NCBI RefSeq assembly: GCF_000725385.1
Contig: NZ_CP008884.1
Location: 2,728,001 to 2,792,000, forward strand
DNA length: 64,000 bases
DNA from: Dyella japonica A8
Lineage (GTDB): Bacteria > Pseudomonadota > Gammaproteobacteria > Xanthomonadales > Rhodanobacteraceae
Direction of reading: 5' to 3'
This document shows, in pieces, positions 16,635 to 26,019 of the stretch (its first letter is position 1; each line of letters begins with the position of its first letter). Below the pieces are notes generated by a model. It was not told where the DNA came from. It worked only from the letters and a program-made list of their open reading frames with translations, and ran no database searches. A program made the translations under genes and the position numbers.

Positions 16635-19600
16635 TCAACCGTGTGACGACGCATCCTTCTTCACGCCCTCGTCGGCGGCTTCTTCGTCCGCCGGGGTAGC
16701 GGGCTTGGACTCCGGAGCAGTCTGCGGCAGGCCTGCATGGGCCAGCAGGTCTCCCTGTGCAGGCTGCTCTGCCGTGGCGGCATGAACGGGCTCAGCCTTC
16801 GGCGCGACTTCGCTCTCGGCGGACGGTGCCACCGGGAGTTCGGCGGCCGGTTCGATCCTGGGCGCGACATCGAGGTGCGTGCGGAAATCGATGGTCGCGC
16901 TCTGCACGGTGGTGTGAGCTGCTTCCTCCGTCACGACGTGGGCGACTTCGGCGGCATGCGACGCGCTGGCGGAAACGTCGGTGGTCTGGGAATGGACCAC
17001 CGCGTCAGCGACGGGGGTGACCGTCACGACGGGTTGCTCGACAACCGGATCGGATTCGCGAATCGCTTCCGCAACCGCATGGGCTTCCTCGTGCATGCGC
17101 TCCTCAACGGAGGCGGCCGGCGGAATCGGCGGAAGCGTCGGCAGATTGAACGAGGCGGGCGCCACGGCGCTGATGACCTGCTCGGGCACGTGGATGGCAG
17201 GTGCCGGCGCGGCGTCTGCGATCTTTTCGTGCGGGGTGGCGTAGCTGTCTGACGACGAGGCGGGCTTGCTGACTTCCTCGCTGGCGACGTGCGCCACGAC
17301 GGTGGCGACAGCGGCTGCGCTCACGACAGCCGTCGCTGCGACAGCGGCCGGCGTCGACGGTGCGGCTGTTTCGGCCCGGTCTTCGTCGTCCAGGTCGTCC
17401 AGGTCATGATGGCCCGACGATTCCGCTGCCTCTGCACCTGCCTGCGTGGCGTCCTCATGGCGACGGCGACGGCGGCCGCCACGACGGCCGCGGCGGCGGC
17501 GCGACTGGCCGCCCTCGGCTTCAGGCGTACCTTCCGGCGTGCCGGTGGCAGTCACTGCGGCGCCGGTCGCTGCCACCTCGGAGGCGGTTTCCGGAGCGGC
17601 GACGAGATCCTTGATGACGACGTCGGGGGCCGGTGCGGCAGCGCGTTCCGCGGGCATCGTGCTGGCTACCGGCGTTGCGACGGCGGTGGCGGTTGCCTGC
17701 TGGCCTTGTTGCTGTGCCTGTCGCTGCTGGCGCTGCGGTTGTTCCTGACGCTGCTGCCTGCGCTCGTTCTGGGGCTGCTGGCCTTCGGCCTTGGCCTGCT
17801 GCTGACGCTGTTCCTGCTTCGGCTGCTGCTGAGCCTGCTGCGGGCCCTTCTGGCCCTGCGGCGGCTGCTGGCGGTTGCCCTTGGCCTGCTGCTGGCCCTT
17901 CTGGCCCTGCTGCGGCTGTTCGCGACGCTGCTGTTGCTGCTGGCGGTTACCCTGCTGCTGACCCTGGGCAGAGCGGCCGCGCTCGTCGCGGCGCTGGTTG
18001 CCGCGCGCGGCCGGTGCCGGCTGGGCCTGTGCCGCCGGAGTCGGTGCGGCCGGGGCGTCGGTGCCGCGGAACCAGCCGAACAGGCGGGCGATGATGCCGC
18101 CGCTCGGCGCCGGGGCTGCCGCGGGCTGGCGTGCAGCCTGGACCTGCGGGGCGGGGGCTGCGACGACCTCCTCGCGGACCGGTGCCGGCGAGGAGGGCAC
18201 GATGCCGCTCACGGCGGGCTGTTCGCCGCTGCCGAGGGTCTGGCCCATCTTCGGGACCGGCGACGCTTCGACGGCCGTCAGGCGCTCGTAGCTGGGCTTG
18301 CTGTGCTCGCCCATGTCCGCTTCGCGGATGCGCTGGATCTCGATGTGCGGCGTCTCGAGCTTGTCGTCCGCCACGATGACCACGTGCACCTTGTTGCGCA
18401 GTTCGATCTCGACCACGCTGGCGCGCTTTTCGTTGAGCATGAAGTTGGCCACGCTCGGCGGGGCCTGCACCAGCACCTGGCCGGTGTTGTCCTTCATGGC
18501 GTGCTCTTCGATCAGTCGCAGGGTCGACAGCGCCAGCGACTCCACGCCGCGGACGTGGCCGTGGCCTTCGCAGCGCGGGCAGACGATCTGGGTGGCTTCG
18601 CCCAGGCTGGGGCGCAGGCGCTGGCGCGACATTTCGAGCAGGCCGAAGCGGCTGATGCGGCCGATCTGCACGCGGGCACGGTCCAGCTTCAGTGCGTCCT
18701 TGAGGCGTTCTTCCACCTCACGCTGGTGCTTGGGGCTGTCCATGTCGATGAAGTCGATCACGATCAGGCCGCCGGCATCGCGGATGCGCAGCTGGCGGGC
18801 GATTTCCACCGCCGCTTCCAGGTTGGTGTTGAACGCCGTTTCTTCGATGTCGCTGCCCTTGGTGGCCTTCGACGAGTTGATGTCGATGGCGGTGAGGGCT
18901 TCGGTCTGGTCGATCACGATCGAGCCGCCCGACGGCAGGCGGACCTGGCGGTCGAACGCGCTCTCGATCTGGGTCTCGATCTGGTAGCGCGAGAACAGCG
19001 GGGTGTCGTCGCGGTACATCTTGAGCTTGCGCAGGGCGTTGGGCATCACCTGCTGCATGAACTCGCGCGCGTCGTTATAGAGCGATTCCTCGTCGATGAG
19101 GATCTCGCCGATGTCGTTGCGCAGGTAGTCGCGCAGGGCGCGGATGAACAGCTTCGATTCCTGGTAGATCAGGAACGGGGCCTTCTGCGCCTGGGCGGCG
19201 CCAGAAATGGCCTTCCACAGCTGCAGCAGGTAGTCCAGGTCCCACTGCAGCTCTTCGGCGTCGCGGCCCAGGCCGGCGGTGCGCACGATGAGGCCGACGT
19301 CGTCGGGGACGTTGAGGTGCTCCAACGCTTCCTTCAGCGCCTGGCGGTCTTCGCCCTCGATGCGACGCGACACGCCACCCGCCTTCGGGTTGTTCGGCAT
19401 CAGCACCATGTAGCGGCCGGCGAGGCTGATGAAGGTGGTCAGGGCGGCGCCCTTGTTGCCACGCTCTTCCTTCTCGACCTGCACGACCACCTCGTGACCT
19501 TCCTTGATGAGGTCGCGGATATTGGCCTTGTTGGGGTCCAGGCCCGGCGTGAAGTACTCGCGGGCGATTTCCTTCAGCGGGAGGAAGCCGTGACGCTCGG

Positions 19601-19784
19601 CGCCGTAGTCGACGAAGCAGGCTTCCAGGGAAGGCTCCACGCGGGTGATCCGGCCCTTGTAGATATTGGCCTTTTTCTGTTCGCGGGAGGGGATTTCGAT
19701 GTCGAGATCGTAAAGGGTCTGGCCATCGACGATGGCCACGCGCAACTCTTCACGCTGAGTTGCGTTGATCAACATACGTTTCAT
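16635..19784 (-). CDS. rne: Ribonuclease E
   Basis: A 1049-residue RNase E, the endonuclease that starts mRNA decay and processes rRNA and tRNA precursors at the inner membrane. The catalytic half holds an S1 domain (about 35-120), the DNase I-like subdomain with metal-binding Asp301 (AIDINSS) and Asp344 (VIDFIDM), spaced 43 apart as in E. coli, and the zinc-link Cys402/Cys405 (CPRC). Residues beyond about 540 are a disordered scaffold: a long Gln/Arg-rich stretch, an Arg cluster (RRRRGRRGG) and a long acidic/Ala/Val-rich tail. The start ATG at 19784 has GAGGAAAA upstream, and the protein opens [10 protein letters not shown] as in the family. It is divergent from rluC, a conserved arrangement. 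The E. coli protein has 1061 residues. Confidence 0.97.
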   Translation of the reverse strand: MKRMLINATQREELRVAIVDGQTLYDLDIEIPSREQKKANIYKGRITRVEPSLEACFVDYGAERHGFLPLKEIAREYFTPGLDPNKANIRDLIKEGHEVVVQVEKEERGNKGAALTTFISLAGRYMVLMPNNPKAGGVSRRIEGEDRQALKEALEHLNVPDDVGLIVRTAGLGRDAEELQWDLDYLLQLWKAISGAAQAQKAPFLIYQESKLFIRALRDYLRNDIGEILIDEESLYNDAREFMQQVMPNALRKLKMYRDDTPLFSRYQIETQIESAFDRQVRLPSGGSIVIDQTEALTAIDINSSKATKGSDIEETAFNTNLEAAVEIARQLRIRDAGGLIVIDFIDMDSPKHQREVEERLKDALKLDRARVQIGRISRFGLLEMSRQRLRPSLGEATQIVCPRCEGHGHVRGVESLALSTLRLIEEHAMKDNTGQVLVQAPPSVANFMLNEKRASVVEIELRNKVHVVIVADDKLETPHIEIQRIREADMGEHSKPSYERLTAVEASPVPKMGQTLGSGEQPAVSGIVPSSPAPVREEVVAAPAPQVQAARQPAAAPAPSGGIIARLFGWFRGTDAPAAPTPAAQAQPAPAARGNQRRDERGRSAQGQQQGNRQQQQQRREQPQQGQKGQQQAKGNRQQPPQGQKGPQQAQQQPKQEQRQQQAKAEGQQPQNERRQQRQEQPQRQQRQAQQQGQQATATAVATPVASTMPAERAAAPAPDVVIKDLVAAPETASEVAATGAAVTATGTPEGTPEAEGGQSRRRRGRRGGRRRRRHEDATQAGAEAAESSGHHDLDDLDDEDRAETAAPSTPAAVAATAVVSAAAVATVVAHVASEEVSKPASSSDSYATPHEKIADAAPAPAIHVPEQVISAVAPASFNLPTLPPIPPAASVEERMHEEAHAVAEAIRESDPVVEQPVVTVTPVADAVVHSQTTDVSASASHAAEVAHVVTEEAAHTTVQSATIDFRTHLDVAPRIEPAAELPVAPSAESEVAPKAEPVHAATAEQPAQGDLLAHAGLPQTAPESKPATPADEEAADEGVKKDASSHG

Positions 19785-20127
19785 TGTAATTTTTCCTCGG
19801 CTTGCCGCGCGTCGCGTGCCTCGGTGGCGCCAGTAGCTTCGGCGGCCTGCCGGGGATCGCGCCGCTGCGGTTAAGCGGCAAATGACGGCATCGTTCTCGG
19901 TGCCGGGATGATTCTTAGGCTCGCGTCGATCGCCCTCCGGAATCCTTCGGAAACCGGACAAACGACAACCCGAACCGTTACGATGTAAGGGAGCAGCAAC
20001 CGGCTGCCAAGAGGCGACCGGCGCTATCCTCGCCGACGTCACGGGATGGGCGTCCCGACTCCATCCGAACTTCGGCAGGGCGGGACCAAACGCCGGTCGA
20101 GTATCCTATTTCGTCAGGTTTTTTTCA
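19785..20127. other. Divergent rne/rluC leader region
   Basis: A 343-base gap without a reading frame of its own. It must hold the promoters of rne and rluC and probably a long rne leader. In E. coli the rne leader folds into hairpins through which RNase E controls its own mRNA. Several GC-rich complementary stretches are visible here (for example GGATGGGCGTCCC near 20044), but I could not show the same structure. Confidence 0.55.
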
Positions 20128-21141
20128 ATGCAGACGGTAACTTCCCCCGACGCACCTCACGGTGTGCGTCAAGTAGAGATCGGACCCGAAAGGGACGGTC
20201 AGCGCATCGATAATGCGCTCATGACCCTGCTCAAGGGGGTGCCGAAGAGCATGATCTACCGCATCCTGCGTACCGGGCAGGTGCGTGTGAACGGCAAGCG
20301 CGCGAAGCCTGAGACGCGTCTCGCGGCCGGTGACATGCTGCGTATTCCGCCCGTCCGCACGGCGGAAAAAGTGGCCGAGAAGGGGCCGCCTGCCGGTGCC
20401 GTCTCATCGCTTGTTGAGTCGATCATCTTCGAAGACAAGCACTTCATCGCCATCGACAAGCCGACCGGCGTCGCCAGTCATGGCGGCAGCGGCGTCAGTC
20501 ACGGTGCCATCGAGCTGCTGCGCGCGGCGCGCCCGAATGAGCACGTGGAACTGGTCCATCGCCTGGATCGGGACACCAGCGGCGTGCTGGTGTTCGCCAA
20601 GACCCGCGCCGGGCTGACCGGCCTTCAGGCCGCGATCCGCGACAACCAGGTGACCAAGCAGTACCTCTGCCTGATGGACGGTCACCCCGGGAAGGCCAAG
20701 TTCAGCGTCAATGCGCCGCTGCTCAAGTCGGTGCTCCAGGGCGGCGAGCGGATGGTAAGAGTGTCCGATAACGGCAAGCCATCGCTCACTTTTTTCCAGG
20801 AGATGGAGCATTACCCGGGCGCGCGCCTGATGCAGGCGACGCTGGGAACGGGCCGTACCCACCAGATCCGCGTCCATGCTGCCCATATCGGCCATCCGCT
20901 GGCGGGTGACCCGAAGTACGGCAACAAGGAAATGAACAAGGCGTTCAAGGACCTGGGCCTCAATCGCCTGTTCCTGCATGCCTCGCACATGAGTTTCGAG
21001 CTGGACGGTCGCTCGTATAGCTTCTCAGCGCCATTGCCGGACGACCTGAAGGACTTCCTCGATCTTCTCGCGGTTAAAGGAAAGAAAATCAGGTACTTGT
21101 GGGAAAGGCTACAGGAAGAAGCGCGCACTGACCTCGAGTGA
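20128..21141 (+). CDS. rluC: 23S rRNA pseudouridine synthase RluC
   Basis: A 337-residue RluA-family pseudouridine synthase. An S4 RNA-binding domain occupies about 30-95 (RIDNALMTLL, VRVNGKR). The catalytic domain contains HRLDRDTSG with the nucleophilic Asp147. RluC modifies U955, U2504 and U2580 of E. coli 23S rRNA, and its location divergent from rne supports this assignment over RluA or RluD. The last 33 bases overlap the end of the convergent membrane-protein gene. Confidence 0.93.
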   Translation: MQTVTSPDAPHGVRQVEIGPERDGQRIDNALMTLLKGVPKSMIYRILRTGQVRVNGKRAKPETRLAAGDMLRIPPVRTAEKVAEKGPPAGAVSSLVESIIFEDKHFIAIDKPTGVASHGGSGVSHGAIELLRAARPNEHVELVHRLDRDTSGVLVFAKTRAGLTGLQAAIRDNQVTKQYLCLMDGHPGKAKFSVNAPLLKSVLQGGERMVRVSDNGKPSLTFFQEMEHYPGARLMQATLGTGRTHQIRVHAAHIGHPLAGDPKYGNKEMNKAFKDLGLNRLFLHASHMSFELDGRSYSFSAPLPDDLKDFLDLLAVKGKKIRYLWERLQEEARTDLE

Positions 21142-22644
21142 GCGCAGCAGGTGGCCGGTCAGTCCGGCCTCCACCAGCAAGGCACTCGCCGCATGGGCGA
21201 AGGCAATGGGTATCAGGCGCGGTGAGCGCATGAAGCACCATGCCCACCAGAGTTCGGCCAGCAGGCACAGTTGCATGAGCGAGCCGTTCGGTGTGTGGAG
21301 CAAGCCGAACAGGGTCGCCGTCACGAGGATGACGGCTGCCTTGGGCAGGCCCGTGCGCTCCAGCCGCCCCATCACCAGGGCGAGCATGGCCCATTGCTGC
21401 AAGAGCGCCCAGCCGAGGTAGGTCAGGATATGCCGGCCGTCCAGGTGAAGCAGGTGATGCCCGTCCGCCCATGTCAGTGCCGCCGCGACAGGTAGCGGCA
21501 GCAGTGGATACAGCCAGTCGGATCGGCCGCGTCCCCACCAGCTCCATTCCACAGGGCGCCGCCGCCACTCGCACTGGCCGCCGTAGACCAACGCGGCGAC
21601 AAAGGCGGTGATCCCGGCCAGGGAGGGCTCCGGCCCCCAGCGCAGTCCGGCGATCAGCCACAAGGGACCCGTGGCAATCGCCGCAACTTCGGTCCAGGGT
21701 CGCACCACGCCAGGCCGCTGGCGCACGGCCAGCCACCCCAGCCAGACCAGATAGAGGCCGCACACACCCCCGTCGAGCCAGGGCGGCATGCGCGTCGACG
21801 TGTGGTCAGGCAATGCCTGACCGGACGGCACGATGATCGCCGCCGGCCAGTATTGCCGGATGCGATCGCGCAGCAGCAGCATGGTTTCGGCGGAGGCGCC
21901 GTCCGGCAGTCGCACCACGGGCGCCCGATAGCGCGACAACTGCTGCGTATTGGGCAGCCATTTGTCTGATCCGTCGGAGCTGGATAACCGGATGTCCGCC
22001 AGTTGCCGGTCGACGGCCCCCGGTACCGTCCGGCCAGCCGGCGAATGGGTTGTGACGGACCGGGCCAACAGCGTGGCGCCCGGGGGCAGGGTCATGCTGA
22101 GTCGCAGCATGTAGGCGACCACGCCGGGCGGCGGGCATGCCTCCCCTTGGGCCGTATGCCAGTCCAGGGCCTGCAGGTCGATCGACAGCGACGTTGTGCC
22201 GCTCGACATGGGTGCCGCCGGGTCGGCCAAGCAAGCCGTGCTCGATTCCCGGGATTGGTAGCGCAGCCCCATGGTTCCGGCATGGCTCGCCTGCATGTCG
22301 ATGTGCAGCAGGGGCCAGTGGGCCAGGTCGACAGGGGCAGCCAATGGCAATCCGAGTTCGAACGAGCTGCCGTCGAGGCTGGTGATCTCCAGGCCGTCGG
22401 GCGTGATGCCAAGTTTGGCGTGGCCAAACACGCGGCTGGCGACAAGGTCGGACGGGCGGCGCAGCGTCCACTGCCAGGGCGGCTCACCCGCGCGGAGCGT
22501 CGATGCCCGCTGGCCGGCCTCATGAATCAGCTGGCCACCCGTGATCCAGCGGGACAGCCCCGCCATGCACCACAACAACACCGCCACCGCCGCGAGGAAG
22601 CCCGCGGCGGCAAGGAGCGGCGAGGCGTGGCGCGGGGTACTCAA
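21109..22644 (-). CDS. Membrane protein with degenerate CPBP-like C-terminal domain
   Basis: A 511-residue protein with one N-terminal membrane segment, a soluble, probably periplasmic part (about 40-290) and about six to eight C-terminal helices. The C-terminal half resembles CPBP (CAAX-protease/bacteriocin-immunity) proteins: FGLLHTPN fits the FxxxH motif and AFAHAASA fits the second His motif. The Glu-Glu-xxx-Arg motif expected earlier is replaced by QQWAMLALVMGR, so peptidase activity is doubtful. The first codon overlaps the phhB stop (ATGA), suggesting co-transcription. No specific function can be given. Confidence 0.7.
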   Translation of the reverse strand: MSTPRHASPLLAAAGFLAAVAVLLWCMAGLSRWITGGQLIHEAGQRASTLRAGEPPWQWTLRRPSDLVASRVFGHAKLGITPDGLEITSLDGSSFELGLPLAAPVDLAHWPLLHIDMQASHAGTMGLRYQSRESSTACLADPAAPMSSGTTSLSIDLQALDWHTAQGEACPPPGVVAYMLRLSMTLPPGATLLARSVTTHSPAGRTVPGAVDRQLADIRLSSSDGSDKWLPNTQQLSRYRAPVVRLPDGASAETMLLLRDRIRQYWPAAIIVPSGQALPDHTSTRMPPWLDGGVCGLYLVWLGWLAVRQRPGVVRPWTEVAAIATGPLWLIAGLRWGPEPSLAGITAFVAALVYGGQCEWRRRPVEWSWWGRGRSDWLYPLLPLPVAAALTWADGHHLLHLDGRHILTYLGWALLQQWAMLALVMGRLERTGLPKAAVILVTATLFGLLHTPNGSLMQLCLLAELWWAWCFMRSPRLIPIAFAHAASALLVEAGLTGHLLRSLEVSARFFL

Positions 22645-22982
22645 CGCTCGAGCAGGACGTCGACGCGAGCCGCGCAGATGATGTCGTTCATCGACAGGCC
22701 GCCCACGTCATGCGTCGACCACAGCACCTGGCAGTGGCCGTAGCCGGCCTCGAGATCCGGGTGGTGATCCTCTTGATTGGCCATGAAGCCCACCGCATTG
22801 ATGAAGCCGAGCGTGTGGTGGAAGTCAGGGAACTTGAAGTCCTTGACGATGGCTTTGCCGTCATCGGTAACTTTCCATCCCGGTAGCGCGGCGAGCAGAT
22901 CCTTCAGCGCGGCGCCCTCGAGCGCGTGTTCCTTCCCCTTGCGCGGCGTGCAGTGCTGGCTGGCGAGTTGGCTGAGGCTCAT
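22641..22982 (-). CDS. phhB: 4a-hydroxytetrahydrobiopterin dehydratase (PCD/DCoH)
   Basis: A 113-residue pterin-4a-carbinolamine dehydratase, which regenerates the pterin cofactor of aromatic amino acid hydroxylases or helps in pterin metabolism. The active-site region QEDHHPDLEAGYG and the C-terminal STHDVGGLSMNDI are characteristic. The frame is open far upstream, but the start at 22982 (MSLSQL) gives the normal family length. No phenylalanine hydroxylase gene lies in the window. The gene overlaps the downstream membrane-protein gene by four bases. Confidence 0.93.
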   Translation of the reverse strand: MSLSQLASQHCTPRKGKEHALEGAALKDLLAALPGWKVTDDGKAIVKDFKFPDFHHTLGFINAVGFMANQEDHHPDLEAGYGHCQVLWSTHDVGGLSMNDIICAARVDVLLER

Positions 22983-23062
22983 GGCGAAAGTCCGTGGCAA
23001 GAGAGAAAGGTGCGAAGCGTCGAAGCTTGGCGCGGAAAAGTCAAAGCCGGGCAGCCGGATCA

Positions 23063-23087
23063 AAATAGGACTAAAATGGTGCTGTAT
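23063..23087 (+). promoter_or_regulatory. Possible nfuA promoter with an IscR type 1-like site
   Basis: TAAAAT (23072-23077) is a good -10 box 45 bases before the nfuA start. It lies inside a 25-base stretch with GACTAAAAT in the left part and GTAT at the right end, which resembles the 25-base type 1 IscR consensus (GACT-R-www-Y-AGTC, ending in TAT). The right AGTC is only partly kept (GGTG). nfuA is an Fe-S biogenesis gene, so IscR control would make sense, but the match is incomplete. Confidence 0.35.
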
Positions 23088-23121
23088 TACCGGCCATGCC
23101 GGAGTTTCCGCTGGAGTGGAC

Positions 23122-23730
23122 ATGATCGATATTTCAGAACGCGCACAGAGGCACTTCCTGCGACTGCTCTCCCAGCAGGGTATCGAAGGGCTGAGCATCC
23201 GCTTGCGCGTGACCTCGCCCGGCACGCCCGCGGCGAATTGCGAACTTGAGTTCGCCGAGCCGGATGAACTGACCGGCAAAGAGTGGACCATCGTCTGCGA
23301 TGGTTTCGACTTCAACGTGGATGGTGACAGCGCATCGTGGCTGGAAGGTGCCAGCATCGATTTCGAGCCGAATGCTACTGGCGGCCAGCTCAATATCCGG
23401 GCGCCTCGCATCAAGGGTGAGATTCCGGGCGAAGGAGCCGGGTTGATCGAGCGCGTGCGTTACGTGCTCGAGGCCGAGGTTAACCCCAAGATCGCCTCTC
23501 ACGGCGGTCGGGTGAGCCTGCTCGAGGTGGATGCCAATGGCGTGGTCATCCTGCAGTTTGGCGGCGGCTGCCATGGTTGCGGCATGGTCGATGTCACGCT
23601 CAAGCACGGCGTGGAGAAAACGCTGCGCGAGCGCGTGCCCGAAATTACCGAAGTGCGCGACGCCACCGACCACAGCGGCGGCAGCAATCCGTACTACAGC
23701 AAGAAGGAAGGCCAGTCCGCGCTTGGCTGA
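23122..23730 (+). CDS. nfuA: Fe-S cluster biogenesis protein NfuA
   Basis: A 202-residue protein with an N-terminal degenerate A-type domain (1-100) lacking cluster cysteines, and a C-terminal Nfu domain carrying Cys150-x-x-Cys153 in GGGCHGCGMVDVTL. It binds a 4Fe-4S cluster between two subunits and hands it to targets such as aconitase, whose gene also lies in this window (61.8-64 kb). The ATG at 23122 was chosen because it begins MIDISE, as in NfuA, and is preceded by GGAG. It is transcribed away from phhB and followed by a strong terminator. Confidence 0.94.
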   Translation: MIDISERAQRHFLRLLSQQGIEGLSIRLRVTSPGTPAANCELEFAEPDELTGKEWTIVCDGFDFNVDGDSASWLEGASIDFEPNATGGQLNIRAPRIKGEIPGEGAGLIERVRYVLEAEVNPKIASHGGRVSLLEVDANGVVILQFGGGCHGCGMVDVTLKHGVEKTLRERVPEITEVRDATDHSGGSNPYYSKKEGQSALG

Positions 23731-23751
23731 GCCAGCGCCGCATGAACGTCC

Positions 23752-23783
23752 AAAAAAAAGCCCGCCTATGGCGGGCTTTTTTT
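23752..23783. terminator. Bidirectional terminator between nfuA and cytochrome genes
   Basis: GCCCGCC-TAT-GGCGGGC with an A tract before and a T tract after, so it can stop transcription from both convergent genes. Confidence 0.92.
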
Positions 23784-23800
23784 GATGCCTGCGGCAAGAC

Positions 23801-24157
23801 TTACTTCTTGTCGCCCTGGATATGTCCCTGCAGGGTGTCCAGCTTGGTCGGCAGGCTGGAGAAGTAGGCCGCCACGTCCTGAATATCCTGGTCGGACAGC
23901 TGCGCCACGAAGCCCTTCATGATGGCGTTGTCGCGCTGGCCGGTCTTGTACTCGTTGAGAGCCTGCTGGATGTACATGTTGTACTGGCCGGCCAGGCGCG
24001 GGTACTGCGGATCGACGGCGTTGCCGTCGGTGCCGTGGCAGGCGAAGCAGGCGGCGGCCTTCTGCTTGCCGTTGTCGATGTTGCCGGCGGCCAGCAGCTG
24101 GGTGGAGGCGAACGCCAGGACGGCGCCGAATGAAAGCAGGGTCAGTGCACGTTTCAT
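23801..24157 (-). CDS. Periplasmic monohaem cytochrome c (c4/c553 type)
   Basis: A 118-residue class I cytochrome c. A signal peptide (1-23, ending LLAAG) is followed by the haem site CFACH and a C-terminal methionine region (AIMKGFVAQLSDQDIQDVAAYFSS), typical of c553/half-c4 proteins. It would shuttle electrons in the periplasm, probably to a terminal oxidase. The gene lies 18 bases downstream of a second, paralogous cytochrome gene with a near-identical SDQDIQDVAAY motif, so the two arose by duplication and probably form one transcript. Confidence 0.92.
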   Translation of the reverse strand: MKRALTLLSFGAVLAFASTQLLAAGNIDNGKQKAAACFACHGTDGNAVDPQYPRLAGQYNMYIQQALNEYKTGQRDNAIMKGFVAQLSDQDIQDVAAYFSSLPTKLDTLQGHIQGDKK

Positions 24158-24175
24158 GCGGTTCGGGTCCTTGGC

Positions 24176-24499
24176 TTACTTGGCGAGGCTGGAGAGGTAG
24201 GCGGCGACGTCCTGGATGTCCTGGTCGGACAGACTCTGCGCCTGGGCCATCATCGTCGGATGCTTGCGCTCGCCAGCCTTGTACTCATGCAGGGCGTTGA
24301 CGATGTATTGCTCGTTCTGTCCAGCGATGCGCGGCACGGGGTAGTTCGGGTAAGCGTTGGCGTACCCCGGTACGCCATGACAACCATTGCACGTGTAGAT
24401 CAACTTGCGTCCGGCAGCTTTGTCACCCTCGGCATGCACGCTGGCAGTGGCGAAGAGAGCTGCGGCCACGGTCAGGCCAAGCAGTTGCACTCGAGTCAT
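24176..24499 (-). CDS. Periplasmic monohaem cytochrome c, paralogue
   Basis: A 107-residue class I cytochrome c with a signal peptide ending in SVHAEG, haem site CNGCH and C-terminal SLSDQDIQDVAAYLSS. The ATG at 24499 is preferred over an in-frame GTG at 24514 because GGGGA lies about ten bases upstream of the ATG. First gene of the two-cytochrome unit. Together the two single-haem proteins resemble the halves of a dihaem cytochrome c4, though whether they form a complex cannot be seen. Confidence 0.9.
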   Translation of the reverse strand: MTRVQLLGLTVAAALFATASVHAEGDKAAGRKLIYTCNGCHGVPGYANAYPNYPVPRIAGQNEQYIVNALHEYKAGERKHPTMMAQAQSLSDQDIQDVAAYLSSLAK

Positions 24500-24679
24500 C
24501 AGGATCGTCCCCACGATTCCGGCTGGTACATGGTGAATGTCACGGCAGTATAGTCGTAGCGTTCACGAACGGACAACATGTCGCAAGCCACTGATTTCCA
24601 TCAGCACGGAATGTCACAGTGGCCCGGAGGGAGCGCGTGCGGACAGCTGGCGCGCCATAACCAACGCAAAGGGCAATGC

Positions 24680-25840
24680 ATGCGAAAGATGCTTGAAAAG
24701 GCCGGTCATCGACGTGTTCTGAAGGTCGCGGCGGCGGTGGCGCTGGCCTTTGGTGTGGCCTGGCAGGTGGGCGAGGCGAGGGCGGCGACCCCTGCGGCAG
24801 ATTACCGCATCGTTGGCTATGTCGGCGACAGCCAGCCGCTGCCACACGTGAGTGCCGACAAGCTCGACGTGATCAACTACGCCTTCGCCAAGCTCGAGCC
24901 CAAGGGCGACGTCGTGTTCCCCAGTCCGGTCGCTGGCCAGACGCTTGCCACCCTCACCGGGCTGCGCAAACTCAACCCGAACCTCAAGATCATCGTCTCC
25001 ATCGGTGGCTGGACGGCTGACTATTTTTCGGATGTCGCGCTCACGGAGGCCACGCGCCAACGCATGGCCGACAGCGTCGCCGCCTTCATCGACAAGTACG
25101 ATGTGGATGGCGTCGATCTCGACTGGGAATATCCGACGTTGCCAGGTCCCGGCATCAGCCATCGTCCTGAGGACAAGCGCAACTTCAGCTTGTTGCTGGA
25201 GACACTGCGCGCGCGCCTCGACAAGATGGGCGCGGCGCACGGCGGCCGGCACTATCTGCTGACCATCGCCGCGGCGGACAGCGAGTTCGTCGCGGGCATC
25301 GAGCTGGAGCGCGTATCGCACTCGCTCGACTGGTTCAACCTGATGACCTACGACTTCCACAACAGCCTGACGCCCACCACCGGGCATCACGCCGGGCTGC
25401 ATCTGTCCGACTTGGCCCCGGCCGACGATCGCGCCGGAGACAAGGCCGTGGCGCAGTTCCTCGCCGCAGGCGTGCCGGCCAAGAAGCTCAACCTGGGCGT
25501 GGCGTTCTACGGGCGCGCGTTCACCGGCGCCGATCCCGCACATGATGGCCTGCAGCAGAAGTACACCAAGTTCGCGGGCGCGCCCTCATGGGACGAGCTG
25601 GTGGCGAGCTACATCGGCAAGAACGGCTACGTGCGCCATTGGGATGCGAAAGCCGCCGCGCCGTACCTGTGGAATGCGCAGACGCACACCTTCGTGAGCT
25701 ATGAGGATCCCGAGTCGCTGCGCGCCAAGGCGGCCTTCGTCAAGACGAAGGGGCTGGGTGGCGTGATGTATTGGGAACACAGCCTGGATCGCAACGAGGA
25801 GTTGCTGGGCGTGCTGGATCAGTCGCTGCGGACGCACTGA
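24680..25840 (+). CDS. Secreted GH18 chitinase
   Basis: A 386-residue glycoside hydrolase family 18 protein. A basic signal peptide (about 1-35, ending ARA-AT) leads into a single catalytic barrel. The active-site motif DGVDLDWEYP holds Asp143, Asp146, Asp148 and the acid Glu150; SIGGW, the MTYDFH strand and MYWEHS near the end complete the GH18 signature. It should cleave chitin or chito-oligosaccharides, consistent with a soil or rhizosphere lifestyle. No carbohydrate-binding module is present. The start at 24680 has AAAGGG upstream; a longer frame to 24578 lacks support and would precede the signal peptide. Confidence 0.93.
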   Translation: MRKMLEKAGHRRVLKVAAAVALAFGVAWQVGEARAATPAADYRIVGYVGDSQPLPHVSADKLDVINYAFAKLEPKGDVVFPSPVAGQTLATLTGLRKLNPNLKIIVSIGGWTADYFSDVALTEATRQRMADSVAAFIDKYDVDGVDLDWEYPTLPGPGISHRPEDKRNFSLLLETLRARLDKMGAAHGGRHYLLTIAAADSEFVAGIELERVSHSLDWFNLMTYDFHNSLTPTTGHHAGLHLSDLAPADDRAGDKAVAQFLAAGVPAKKLNLGVAFYGRAFTGADPAHDGLQQKYTKFAGAPSWDELVASYIGKNGYVRHWDAKAAAPYLWNAQTHTFVSYEDPESLRAKAAFVKTKGLGGVMYWEHSLDRNEELLGVLDQSLRTH

Positions 25841-25849
25841 GTTACTGCT

Positions 25850-25970
25850 CGTCATTCCGGCGCAGGCCGGAATCCAGTTTCGATGAGGTCGGACTGACGC
25901 GGGGACCTGGCCCCGCTTCTGCGAAAATCCAATACCGACGCAACTGGATTCCGGCCTGCGCCGGAATGAC
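25850..25970. repeat. REP-like pair of inverted palindromes
   Basis: A left unit with core ATTCCGGCGCAGGCCGGAAT is mirrored at 25942-25970 by its inverted copy, both bordered by TCCAGTT/AACTGGA. Same head-to-head arrangement as the element near 384 but with a different core, so it belongs to another subfamily. It lies between the chitinase and traB-like genes. Confidence 0.87.
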
Positions 25971-26019
25971 CAGCGTGTAGGTGGCGCGGCTTCCGGGCGG
26001 AGGCCCGACGCGAGGGCGT

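Noticed and set aside
17289..19874. 861-codon plus-strand frame opposite rne
   Set aside because: Antisense shadow. The minus strand encodes RNase E with all catalytic motifs.
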